Source: Deltaproteobacteria bacterium UBA6601
GTDB taxonomy: Bacteria; Myxococcota_A; UBA796; UBA9615
Reading direction: 5' to 3'
NCBI GenBank assembly: GCA_002433485.1
Contig: DJIF01000025.1
Span: 1 to 13,691, forward strand
DNA length: 13,691 nucleotides
Shown here one piece after another: positions 7,654 to 13,691 of this stretch; the first letter of the stretch is position 1; each line of letters begins with the position of its first letter. The notes beneath the pieces were generated by a model. It was given only the letters and a program-made list of their open reading frames with translations. It had not been told where the DNA came from and made no database searches. Both the position numbers and the translations under genes were made by a program.

Positions 7654-8847
7654 CTATAGGGCTTCCACAATGACACTGATTCCTTGTCCACCGCCGATGC
7701 AGGCAGTGCCCAGGCCGTAGCGCCCGCCTCGTCTGCGCAGCTCATGAATGAGGTGGAGAGTGATGCGGGTCCCCGAGCAGGCCAGCGGATGACCGATGGA
7801 GATCGCACCGCCGTTGACGTTGGTACGGTCCCGATTCAGACCAAGCTCTTTCTCAACAGCGAGGTACTGGGGAGCGAAGGCCTCGTTCACTTCGACAAGG
7901 TCCATGTCTTCGACGCTCAGTCCCGAGTCGCTCAGGGCGATTCGACTGGCTGGTGCCGGGCCGATGCCCATGGTTGTCGGGTCACAACCGGCTACGCCCC
8001 AGGCAACCAGCCTGGCAATGGGCTTCAGGCCTCGTGCCGCGGCGGTCGCGCCGCGAGCGATGACCACAGCCGCTCCACCGTCGCAAATGCCCGAGGCGTT
8101 TCCTGCAGTCACCAAGCCGTCCTTCTTGAAGACTGGGCGCAGTCGAACCATCGCCTCCTTATCAATGTCGAGGCGGGGATGCTCGTCGGTGCTGAAGGGA
8201 ATTTCTTCGCGGCGCTTCTTGATCATCACCGGGACAATCTCATCGTCGAAGTTGCCGGCTTTCAGTCCTGCGGCGTAGGCCGCGTGGCTTCGATACGCGA
8301 ATTCGTCGCACTCTTCTCGGCTGATGTTGTATTGAGCGCCTAGTTTCTCAGCAGTCTCTGCCATCTTCAGGTCCGCGACGGGATCGTAGAGGCCGTCCCA
8401 AAGGGAGTCGGAGAGCTTGTCTTCCCGGCCAAACGGAACGCCCCAGCGGACGTTGCGGGCGACGAAGGGGGCTTGGGACATGTTCTCGGTACCGCCGGCG
8501 AGCACGAAGTCGGCCTGGCCGAGGAGAATCTGTTCGGCTCCGCTGACGATGCTCTGGAAGCCAGAACCACAGAGCCTATTGATGGTCAGGGCCGGGGCGC
8601 TGTTGGGAACTCCCGCCCGAAGACCCACATGCCGGGCCAGATAGATAGCGTCGGCGCTGGTCTGTTGAGCATTGCCAATGATGGTCTGATCGATGTCCTC
8701 GGGGTTGACCCCAGCTCGCTCGATGGCCGCCTTCGAGGCGACCACTGCCAGATCGGTAGCGGTGTGGTTCTTGAGGCTTCCGCCAAAGGAACCAAAGGGA
8801 GTGCGAACACCCGAGAGAAATACGACCTGTTCTGTATCGACCTTCAT
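7654..8847 (-). CDS. Thiolase (acetyl-CoA C-acyltransferase / acetoacetyl-CoA thiolase)
   Basis: A 397-residue thiolase II-type enzyme of normal length. It interconverts acetyl-CoA with acetoacetyl-CoA or cleaves 3-ketoacyl-CoA. The nucleophilic Cys93 lies in NRLCGSGFQS. NEAFA is at 321-325, the active-site His353 in IGHPLACSG, and the second catalytic Cys383 in ACIGGGQG. The CIGGGQG ending is typical of AtoB/PhaA-like biosynthetic thiolases, but FadA-like use in beta-oxidation cannot be excluded. The ATG start at 8847 gives the standard N-terminus (VVFLSGVRTPFG); only a weak ribosome-binding site is seen. It is first in a leftward pair with the LeuA-like gene and divergent from the membrane-protein gene at 9069. 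Confidence 0.95.
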   Translation of the reverse strand: MKVDTEQVVFLSGVRTPFGSFGGSLKNHTATDLAVVASKAAIERAGVNPEDIDQTIIGNAQQTSADAIYLARHVGLRAGVPNSAPALTINRLCGSGFQSIVSGAEQILLGQADFVLAGGTENMSQAPFVARNVRWGVPFGREDKLSDSLWDGLYDPVADLKMAETAEKLGAQYNISREECDEFAYRSHAAYAAGLKAGNFDDEIVPVMIKKRREEIPFSTDEHPRLDIDKEAMVRLRPVFKKDGLVTAGNASGICDGGAAVVIARGATAAARGLKPIARLVAWGVAGCDPTTMGIGPAPASRIALSDSGLSVEDMDLVEVNEAFAPQYLAVEKELGLNRDRTNVNGGAISIGHPLACSGTRITLHLIHELRRRGGRYGLGTACIGGGQGISVIVEAL

Positions 8848-8897
8848 GATTCGTCCGTTGCTTGGTGTTGTGTCTTTTCAGGCACCCTACGGAGTCA

Positions 8898-8924
8898 TCC
8901 ATAGTGCGGTGCGGTCGCAGTCAA
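8898..8924 (-). promoter_or_regulatory. Candidate promoter of the thiolase operon
   Basis: On the minus strand TTGACT (8924-8919) is followed after 15 nt by TATGGA (8903-8898), about 50 bp before the thiolase ATG. The first hexamer is close to the sigma70 -35 consensus; the second is weak and the spacing short, so this is only a candidate. Confidence 0.3.
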
Positions 8925-8929
8925 TAGCA

Positions 8930-8946
8930 CGAATCTTGAGGATTCG
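8930..8946. repeat. Inverted repeat CGAATC-TTGAG-GATTCG, possible operator
   Basis: Two 6-bp arms (8930-8935 and 8941-8946) flank a 5-bp spacer, immediately upstream of the candidate thiolase promoter in the 221-bp divergent gap. The geometry suits a dimeric repressor site, but no regulator gene is adjacent and chance is possible. Confidence 0.3.
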
Positions 8947-9068
8947 AAGGGACCTTTCTCGGGTCTTCGCTCTGTTCCGCAGACTGCGCTGCTCTTGCCG
9001 TGGGCCTCCCAGGGCGTATCCTGAGCGCGTTCAGTCTGCTCTGTAGAACTCAGTTTGGATTCCGCGCA

Positions 9069-10496
9069 GTGATTCGCATTAAGAAAGGTGACCGTGAGTT
9101 CACCGCGTCGCGCATGGAGATCGTTCGAGAGTTGATTCGACGCGGTTTACTTGGGGCCGAGGATTTAATTTCAGTTGATGATCGCCCTTTTCAGGCGGCT
9201 GGAGAGCTGTTCGAACTGGCCGAGCTGTTCCACCACCGTGGGGGACTCTCTGTGGATACCGATCCATGGCAGCACTGGTCCTCGACCAGCCTTGACTCCG
9301 GGGAGTGGGAGACCGAGGCGGAAGGGGTGCTGTCGTCGTTTCTGGATGTAGTCACCGCATCATCCATCCCCACTCTGGATGCGCTACTTGAGCAGCAGGA
9401 TGAGCGCAGCGTGGACTCTGACCCGTCTGGTTCGGCGGCGCCTCATGGCTCACCCCAAGCTGGCGAATCCGTTGCTGATCGCCATTCTGATCCCGACGCA
9501 TTTCCGCCCTCCTTGTCGGCGGTGGCCCCGGTGGCGGTAGCGGATGAGCCAGATCTGGAGACTGTCGACGGGGCATTGCCCTCGCCGCTTGAAAGCCCTG
9601 CTGAGTCTCTGGATCGAGAGGTTCTGGCCCAGGAGGCTGGTAACCAGCAGGAGCCTTTAGAGCTTCCGGACGAGGCCCAGGAACCGAGTTTTGGAGGAGG
9701 CCGGGCGTCGCCCACTGGTGCCATCTCGGGGTCGCTTGCTGAGTCAGAATTTCCGCCCGAGTTGCGGGCCTGGCTGGACACCGAAGGAAGGCTCGATCCG
9801 ACAATTTCGGTGGGGGCTCAGGAGCGACCTCGTTCAAAAGGCCCGACTCGACCTGAAGGCCGCTTCTCTGCGCTACGGGTGCTGTCCATACTGGCCTTTG
9901 GTTTGTTGGCCGTAGGTGGGGTTCGATTGTGGATCGTCACCGGTGCGCAGAGTGATTTTCCGTTGGAGTCCGAGCTGGGTGGCGGTGGTGCTCAGGCCGC
10001 CGCCGATTCAGCCGGCGCCGCTGAGTCCAGCGTACCGCCGCAGGCTCCGGCTCCGAATCTACAGCAGCGTGTGCATCGATTGCGCAATGCCGTCAGCCAG
10101 AACATCGTGCCGTTTTCGAGCGCTCAGATGTTGGAGGATAGTCTCTTTCAGGAGTGTCTGAATTTGGGTTTGCAGCCGACTTCGGTGCGGGTGGAAGCGT
10201 TGCGGGTCAAGGGCTCTCTCGATAAGGACTCACAGCGGCCCGTGTTGGCCAACATCAGGGTTGAATTCAAGGGGGTTCCAGGTGCCGATGAAGAACTCAG
10301 GATGCTGGGCTTTGAGGATCTGTTGCTGACCGTATGGTTGGTGCTTGGCAAGTACGCCACTTTGGGGAAGGTGGCCGTAGGGGAGGCTCGACTGGTGGTG
10401 CGTGAGCCTACCCCGTGGGATGAGTCCTATGAGGGCCGTGCCCTGGCCGGCTTGTGGACGGGCAGCATCCCACCGGAACAGCTCATCATGAGGTAG
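9069..10496 (+). CDS. Single-pass membrane protein with GYF_2-like N-terminal module, function unknown
   Basis: About 475 residues, not recognised as a named protein. Residues 1-52 (IRIKKGDREFTASR...ELIRRGLLGAEDLISVDDRPFQAAGEL) resemble GYF_2/DUF4339-type modules, where a basic strand is followed by a helix and a 'G...D.I' turn; this match is tentative. Residues about 100-260 are acidic, Pro/Ser/Glu-rich and likely disordered. One membrane helix lies at about 268-290, preceded by basic residues, so the N-terminus is probably cytoplasmic. The C-terminal part (about 330-475) is a compact region with alternating strands and helices, probably periplasmic. GTG 9069 is preferred because the recognisable module starts there; the same frame is open back to a GTG at 9000, but the added residues look non-conserved. 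ftsY follows after 121 bp on the same strand. Confidence 0.7.
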   Translation: MIRIKKGDREFTASRMEIVRELIRRGLLGAEDLISVDDRPFQAAGELFELAELFHHRGGLSVDTDPWQHWSSTSLDSGEWETEAEGVLSSFLDVVTASSIPTLDALLEQQDERSVDSDPSGSAAPHGSPQAGESVADRHSDPDAFPPSLSAVAPVAVADEPDLETVDGALPSPLESPAESLDREVLAQEAGNQQEPLELPDEAQEPSFGGGRASPTGAISGSLAESEFPPELRAWLDTEGRLDPTISVGAQERPRSKGPTRPEGRFSALRVLSILAFGLLAVGGVRLWIVTGAQSDFPLESELGGGGAQAAADSAGAAESSVPPQAPAPNLQQRVHRLRNAVSQNIVPFSSAQMLEDSLFQECLNLGLQPTSVRVEALRVKGSLDKDSQRPVLANIRVEFKGVPGADEELRMLGFEDLLLTVWLVLGKYATLGKVAVGEARLVVREPTPWDESYEGRALAGLWTGSIPPEQLIMR

Positions 10497-10617
10497 TTCT
10501 GAATGGTCCCCTCTCCCTTCCTCGGGCTTGAGGTGCTATCTAAGCGCGGCCGCAGCTTGGGCCGAGACGGCTTGCTGGCTTGTCTGCGGTAGGGTTTCAA
10601 AGCGCAGGAGACAGAGC

Positions 10618-11775
10618 ATGAACGAGCTGTTTGCATCTCCCCTTGTCCTTACTGGTGTAGCGCTGCTGTTGGTGGTTGCTGTCGGGCTGCTGCTGCGCCT
10701 GCTGAGCCATAGGCATCGGCTCGAGGGACTCGAGGATCAGCTGGGCGAGCCTCGTGAGCTCGATTCCGGGCTGGATGAGAGTGGCGTTGAGAGCGAGGCA
10801 GACGGACTTGTTCAGCGGATGAGCAAGGGGCTGAGCGCTACTCGGGAGCGGCTTGTCCTGCGCATGGACGAGCTGTTTCGTGGTCGGCGCACCATTGACG
10901 AGGCCCTGTGGTCCAATCTTGAGGAACTGTTGGTGACCTCTGATGTGGGGATCGGCACTGCTACCCGGTTGCTTGAGAAGCTGCGGCTCGAGGCCGACCG
11001 AGCGCAGCTAGAAGACTCCACTGCACTGCGTAAGCTGCTACAGGATGAGGTCCGTGCACTGCTCAGCGCGCGTGCCGGCATGCTTGCCATGGAGGCACCT
11101 GGTAAGGGGCCGACCGTCATCGTTGTAGTCGGGGTTAACGGGGCCGGAAAAACCACCACCATCGGTAAGCTGGCGGCGCGCCACGTGGCTCAAGGCAAGA
11201 AGGTTGTCATTGGTGCCGGAGATACGTTCCGGGCTGCAGCCATCGATCAACTGGAGGTCTGGTCCAGGCGGGCTGGTGCTGAGGTGGTTCGCCATGAAGA
11301 AGGCAGCGATCCCGCGGCGGTTACCTTTGATGCAGTTAAAGCTGGGGTGGCTCGGGGCGCCGATCTGGTCATTTGTGATACCGCCGGTAGGCTTCATACC
11401 AAGGGCGATCTGATGGACGAACTGCAGAAGATTCATCGAGTTGCGGGGAAGGCTCTTGCTGGAGCTCCGCACGAGGTGCTGCTGGTCTTGGATTCTACAA
11501 CCGGCCAGAACGCGGTGATGCAGGCTCGGCAGTTCTCCGCTGCTGTTGGGGTTACAGGTATCGCGCTGACTAAGCTGGATGGGACTGCACGCGGTGGCGT
11601 TATCCTATCTATTGCTGATGAGTTCGAGATCCCGGTCAAGCTCATCGGCATTGGCGAAGGGGTAGAGGATCTTCGCGATTTTGCTCCAGAGATCTTTGTG
11701 GAATCCCTGTTCGGTTCCCCTGATGCAGACCTTGGTCGTGGGCTGAACAGCGCTGCTGCCGCAGCTGGCGATTGA
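10618..11775 (+). CDS. ftsY: Signal recognition particle receptor FtsY
   Basis: A 385-residue SRP receptor GTPase that docks SRP-bound ribosomes at the inner membrane for co-translational insertion. It has a hydrophobic N-terminal helix at about 8-28, an acidic linker, the helical N domain (about 65-155) and the G domain: P-loop GVNGAGKTT 172-180, DTFRAAAIDQL 202-212, DTAGR 254-258, TKLDG 318-322 and the closing GIGEGVEDLRDF 344-355. All GTPase motifs are intact. Unlike E. coli FtsY, which attaches through a long acidic A domain, this one appears anchored by a true membrane segment. The ATG at 10618 is preceded by AGGAG about 8 nt upstream; the longer open frame from 10528 is rejected. It heads a same-strand run with zapA and ymdB. 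Confidence 0.96.
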   Translation: MNELFASPLVLTGVALLLVVAVGLLLRLLSHRHRLEGLEDQLGEPRELDSGLDESGVESEADGLVQRMSKGLSATRERLVLRMDELFRGRRTIDEALWSNLEELLVTSDVGIGTATRLLEKLRLEADRAQLEDSTALRKLLQDEVRALLSARAGMLAMEAPGKGPTVIVVVGVNGAGKTTTIGKLAARHVAQGKKVVIGAGDTFRAAAIDQLEVWSRRAGAEVVRHEEGSDPAAVTFDAVKAGVARGADLVICDTAGRLHTKGDLMDELQKIHRVAGKALAGAPHEVLLVLDSTTGQNAVMQARQFSAAVGVTGIALTKLDGTARGGVILSIADEFEIPVKLIGIGEGVEDLRDFAPEIFVESLFGSPDADLGRGLNSAAAAAGD

Positions 11776-11854
11776 CGGGCTGTCCCGGCGAGACTAGATT
11801 TCCCTCACTAATCCAGAATTTTGAACCGGAACCGTAGCTGGAGCTCGGCCCCGG

Positions 11855-12202
11855 GTGAAAGTCCGAGCCTTCATGGGCGTAGTTGAAATCGAGATTCTAG
11901 GACGGCGTTATGCGTTGCGCAGTGACCGTCCTCCCGAACACCTCAAGGCAGTGGCTGCTTTTGTTGATGGCAAGTTGCGTGAGTTGGCCGGTGGTCGGCC
12001 GGGCTCAGTGCAGCGGGATCATGCAATCCTGGCTGCTCTAAACATTGCCTCTGAGCTGTTCCATCTCAAGCGCCAGCGGACCCAGACGGCTCGAACTGTC
12101 GATGACCGGCTGGGCGACATGGTTGCCCTCATTGATGAGGCGCTGCTGGAAGATGCTGAGGTTGGCGAGGCCTCAGTCGATACGCAGACCCTAATCCGCT
12201 GA
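11855..12202 (+). CDS. zapA: Cell division protein ZapA
   Basis: A 115-residue ZapA-family protein. It has the N-terminal signature VEIEILGRRYALRSD followed by a helix (EHLKAVAAFVDGKLRELA) and a longer helical segment (RDHAILAALNIASELFHLKRQ...) that in the family forms the coiled-coil tetramer. ZapA binds and bundles FtsZ filaments at mid-cell. Two starts are possible: GTG 11855, with GGAG about 11 nt upstream, or ATG 11873, which would begin right at the conserved strand but lacks a ribosome-binding site. It lies 79 bp after ftsY and 19 bp before the RNase Y remnant frame on the same strand. Confidence 0.87.
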   Translation: MKVRAFMGVVEIEILGRRYALRSDRPPEHLKAVAAFVDGKLRELAGGRPGSVQRDHAILAALNIASELFHLKRQRTQTARTVDDRLGDMVALIDEALLEDAEVGEASVDTQTLIR

Positions 12203-12221
12203 ATCCCCTGCTTCAGGGTGC

Positions 12222-12617
12222 TTGGTTCTTAGGGCCTTTCCTGGTCTGCGTGCAGAGGCATGCCGGGTCCAGCTCGAGCGGAGGCGATCCTTGAGGGAGC
12301 AGTATTCTGTCCATGCGGTGCATAGTCAGCCCGCAGATGTCATCTCTGGAGCGGGTACTGAGATGATTCCAACCTACAATCAGCGCCTGACCGATCTGGA
12401 GCCAACCGGCAATTTCTTTGCAGGGGTGCAGAGTGCCTACTCGATTCAGGCTGGACGAGAAGTGCGGGGCCTGGTTGAAAATAATCGAGTAATTGACCAG
12501 GGTGCGGTCGCGTTGTCCCGCGAAATTGCCCATAAAATAGATACTGAGATGGCCTTCCCTGGCCAGATCAAGGTGATTGTGATTGGTGCGACGCGGATCG
12601 TCCAGGATGCTCGCTGA
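12222..12617 (+). pseudogene. rny: RNase Y remnant: only the C-terminal domain survives
   Basis: The open frame (TTG 12222, or internal ATG 12363 with GGAG 12348-12351) encodes at most 131 residues. From about residue 32 it matches the end of RNase Y. PADVISGA corresponds to the (A)ADAISxA stretch, NQRLTDLE to the IKRLExLE stretch, then comes AYSIQAGREVR, and the final PGQIKVIVIGATRIVQDA is close to the family ending. Intact RNase Y is about 520 residues with an N-terminal membrane helix, coiled coil, KH domain and HD nuclease domain; here everything before the last ~100 residues is missing. The strongly conserved RPGARRE stretch is replaced and about four residues shorter. Residues 1-31 match nothing I recognise. 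zapA precedes it by 19 bp and ymdB follows by 18 bp, the usual place for rny. I read it as an in-place deletion; a retained small protein is possible. Confidence 0.75.
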
Positions 12618-12635
12618 GCGCTGCGGAGTGAGACC

Positions 12636-13421
12636 ATGAAGTGCTTGATGATTGGCGATATCTTTGGTCGTCCTGGCCGTCGGATCATGCGCGAGCGCCT
12701 GGCGCAGTTGATCGATGAGCATCAGATCGACTTCGTGGTCGCGAATGCAGAGAACGCTGCAGGAGGTTTCGGCCTGACTGAGTCCATCGCCGACGAACTG
12801 TTTGGTTATGGGGTCGACGTTCTTACTGGCGGTAATCACAGCTGGGACAAGAGCCAGGGTCACAGTCTGCTGGATGAAAACGAGCGAGTGCTCCGGCCGC
12901 ATAACTATCCGGCCAGCAATCCAGGTTCGGGGGTCACAGTGGTGAGCTGTGATGGGGTCAAGATCGCCGTGCTGAACTTGCAGGGCCGAGTCTTTATGCC
13001 GTTGACCCATTGCCCTTTTGAAGCTGCTGATCGTCTTCTTACATCGGTTCAGGATGAAGCAGATGTGATCCTGGTGGATTTTCACGGTGAGGCCACTTCA
13101 GAGAAGTTGGCGATGGCCTGGCATCTTGATGGTCGGGCGACGGCACTGGTAGGAACCCACACGCATGTTCCCACCGCTGACACCCGACTGTTTCCTAAAG
13201 GTATGGCCTACGTAACGGATCTCGGCATGACCGGACCGCATCACAGCATCATTGGGGTCAAGGTTGAACAGAGCCTATCTCGGTTTCTCCACGGTCGATC
13301 CAGCACGCGCTTTGAGCCCGCTTCCGGCGACGTGCGGCTACAGGGCGTGGTCATTGATGTGGACGAGAGTGAGGGAATCGCCCGCCGTATCTGGCGGGTT
13401 GAAGCTGTCCTCGACTCTTAA
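12636..13421 (+). CDS. ymdB: YmdB-family metallophosphoesterase (2',3'-cyclic-nucleotide phosphodiesterase type)
   Basis: A 261-residue protein of the TIGR00282/YmdB calcineurin-like phosphoesterase family; Bacillus YmdB hydrolyses 2',3'-cAMP in vitro and affects biofilm and RNA metabolism. The dinuclear metal site is visible: GDIFGRPGR at 7-15 (Asp8), NAENAAGG at 37-44 (Glu39, Asn40), TGGNHSWDK at 65-73 (Asn68, His69), VDFHGEATSEK around 148-158 and GTHTHVPTAD around 173-182. In DFHGEATSEK Gly stands where Ala is common. Length is normal. GGAG at 12625-12628 lies 7 nt before ATG 12636. In many bacteria ymdB directly follows rny; here it follows the truncated rny. An rRNA promoter begins about 80 bp after its stop. 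Confidence 0.93.
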   Translation: MKCLMIGDIFGRPGRRIMRERLAQLIDEHQIDFVVANAENAAGGFGLTESIADELFGYGVDVLTGGNHSWDKSQGHSLLDENERVLRPHNYPASNPGSGVTVVSCDGVKIAVLNLQGRVFMPLTHCPFEAADRLLTSVQDEADVILVDFHGEATSEKLAMAWHLDGRATALVGTHTHVPTADTRLFPKGMAYVTDLGMTGPHHSIIGVKVEQSLSRFLHGRSSTRFEPASGDVRLQGVVIDVDESEGIARRIWRVEAVLDS

Positions 13422-13427
13422 ATTAGG

Positions 13428-13440
13428 GCCCACGCAGGGC
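13428..13440 (+). terminator. Weak hairpin after ymdB
   Basis: GCCC-ACGCA-GGGC forms a 4-bp stem 6 nt past the ymdB stop, followed by TGCTTTCT. It is short, so it is at best a weak terminator separating ymdB from the rRNA operon. Confidence 0.25.
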
Positions 13441-13471
13441 TGCTTTCTGATCAAGATAAAGAGAAGACTTG

Positions 13472-13487
13472 TTTCGATCGTTCGAAA
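13472..13487. repeat. Inverted repeat TTTCGA-TCGT-TCGAAA upstream of the rRNA promoter
   Basis: Two 6-bp arms with a 4-bp centre run into an A-rich stretch (13485-13496, AAAAAAGTAAAG) lying 8-19 bp upstream of the -35 hexamer. The A-rich part resembles an UP element that binds the RNA polymerase alpha subunit; the palindrome could be a Fis-like or other activator site. Both roles are inferred. Confidence 0.35.
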
Positions 13488-13503
13488 AAAGTAAAGATCG
13501 TCC

Positions 13504-13532
13504 TTGACGGAGGGGAGCGACATGCGTAGCTT
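13504..13532 (+). promoter_or_regulatory. Candidate rRNA operon promoter
   Basis: TTGACG at 13504-13509 matches five of six -35 consensus bases. After an exact 17-bp spacer comes TAGCTT (13527-13532), a weak -10. Together with the A-rich stretch upstream, and boxA plus 16S downstream, this is the best promoter candidate for the rRNA operon; further promoters may exist upstream. Confidence 0.5.
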
Positions 13533-13542
13533 CCGCCTTCGC

Positions 13543-13568
13543 CGCTGAACGGGGCTTCTCCGTCAGCG
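13543..13568 (+). other. Hairpin in the rRNA leader
   Basis: CGCTG-A-ACGG (13543-13552) pairs with CCGT-CAGCG (13560-13568), giving 9 base pairs with a single bulged A and a 7-nt loop. It lies just downstream of the candidate transcription start and upstream of boxA. Confidence 0.5.
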
Positions 13569-13573
13569 CAAGT

Positions 13574-13585
13574 TGGTCTTTGAAA
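13574..13585 (+). promoter_or_regulatory. boxA-like antitermination site
   Basis: TGGTCTTTGAAA resembles the boxA element of rRNA leaders (E. coli TGCTCTTTAACA), which binds NusB-NusE to make transcription resistant to Rho. The continuation ATCTGAATAG is like the 'CTTTGAAAACTGAATA' text common in rRNA leaders and spacers. Confidence 0.7.
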
Positions 13586-13599
13586 TCTGAATAGTGACC

Positions 13600-13613
13600 C
13601 GCTCAATTGAGCG
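13600..13613 (+). repeat. 14-bp palindrome CGCTCAATTGAGCG after boxA
   Basis: A perfect palindrome begins 14 nt after the boxA-like site. As RNA it gives a 5-bp stem with an AATT loop. It could be a boxB/boxC-like part of the antitermination leader, or a protein site. Confidence 0.45.
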
Positions 13614-13646
13614 AGCCTTTGTGAGAAATTTGAGAATTTAGAGAAT

Positions 13647-13664
13647 GCAGACGTTAGCGTCTGC
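13647..13664 (+). other. Hairpin immediately upstream of 16S rRNA
   Basis: GCAGACG-TTAG-CGTCTGC is a perfect 7-bp stem with a 4-nt loop, ending 7 nt before the inferred mature 16S 5' end. It may guide leader folding or 5' processing. The 3' flank of 16S, needed to judge the long processing stem, is outside the window. Confidence 0.5.
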
Positions 13665-13671
13665 GCCAATC

Positions 13672-13691
13672 AAACTGGAGAGTTTGATCCT
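13672..13691 (+). rRNA. rrs: 16S ribosomal RNA, first 20 nt, cut by the right edge
   Basis: The window ends in AAACTGGAGAGTTTGATCCT, the universal bacterial 16S 5' end, including the site used by the 27F primer (AGAGTTTGATCCTGG...). Aligned to E. coli, base 13672 corresponds to position 1. The strand matches ymdB. Too little is present for taxonomy. Confidence 0.95.

Noticed and set aside
7684..8343. 219-codon plus-strand frame inside the thiolase gene
   Set aside because: The minus-strand thiolase carries all catalytic motifs; this frame is a shadow of it.
9000..9068. Upstream extension of the membrane-protein gene to GTG 9000
   Set aside because: The recognisable strand (IRIKKGDREF) begins at GTG 9069 and the added residues look like translated intergenic DNA.
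10528..10617. Upstream extension of ftsY by 30 codons
   Set aside because: The ATG at 10618 has a good ribosome-binding site and starts directly before the membrane helix; the upstream part shows no family similarity.
11776..11854. Possible 6S RNA or terminator between ftsY and zapA
   Set aside because: The 79-bp gap is too short for 6S RNA and no stable hairpin with a T-run is visible.
12213..13085. Long open frame on the minus strand opposite the RNase Y remnant and ymdB
   Set aside because: ymdB is conserved on the plus strand over the same bases, and the antisense product shows no family features.
1..13691. CRISPR array, insertion sequence, integrase, tRNA or riboswitch
   Set aside because: No spaced direct repeats, transposase motifs, tRNA-like T-arm text or recognised riboswitch cores were found on reading both strands.

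Overview
The window looks like a chromosomal, mostly housekeeping stretch from a moderately GC-rich (visibly above 50% G+C) Gram-negative bacterium. The content (a PknB-type Ser/Thr kinase with a long low-complexity tail, a deoxynucleoside kinase next to panB-panC, FtsY with an N-terminal membrane segment, and a zapA / RNase Y / YmdB block) suggests the old Deltaproteobacteria, for example Myxococcota or a relative. This placement is an inference from gene content. Only 20 nt of 16S rRNA are present, too few to place the organism.

Layout. Positions 1-3171 are a leftward cluster: ssb, then a strong hairpin, a SprT-like zinc-metalloprotease-type protein, and a Ser/Thr protein kinase that runs off the left edge. 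Position 3172 begins a 294-bp divergent intergenic region. Positions 3466-6340 are a rightward group: a deoxynucleoside kinase, panB, panC (pantothenate biosynthesis) and a small three-helix membrane protein. Positions 6344-8847 are a leftward two-gene operon: a thiolase followed by a short LeuA/HMGL-type acyl-CoA:2-oxoacid condensing enzyme. From 9069 everything is rightward: an unrecognised single-pass membrane protein with a possible GYF_2-like N-terminus, ftsY, zapA, a truncated RNase Y remnant, ymdB, and an rRNA promoter/leader leading into a 16S rRNA gene cut by the right edge.

How the parts relate. panB and panC catalyse the two committed steps to pantothenate (CoA precursor). The thiolase and LeuA-like enzyme both act on acetyl-CoA-type substrates. 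ftsY (SRP receptor) and zapA (FtsZ-ring regulator) form an envelope/division cluster that leads into the YmdB phosphoesterase. No mobile elements, CRISPR arrays, tRNAs or defence genes were seen.

The most unusual observation is at 12222-12617, between zapA and ymdB, where RNase Y is often found. Only about the last 100 residues of RNase Y are recognisable there. The membrane anchor, coiled coil, KH domain and nearly all of the HD catalytic domain are gone, and the conserved Arg-rich motif is damaged, yet the frame is still open. Other points of interest are the highly charged kinase tail, the LeuA-like enzyme lacking a regulatory domain beside a thiolase, and a structured rRNA leader. I see no convincing wholly new multi-gene system.
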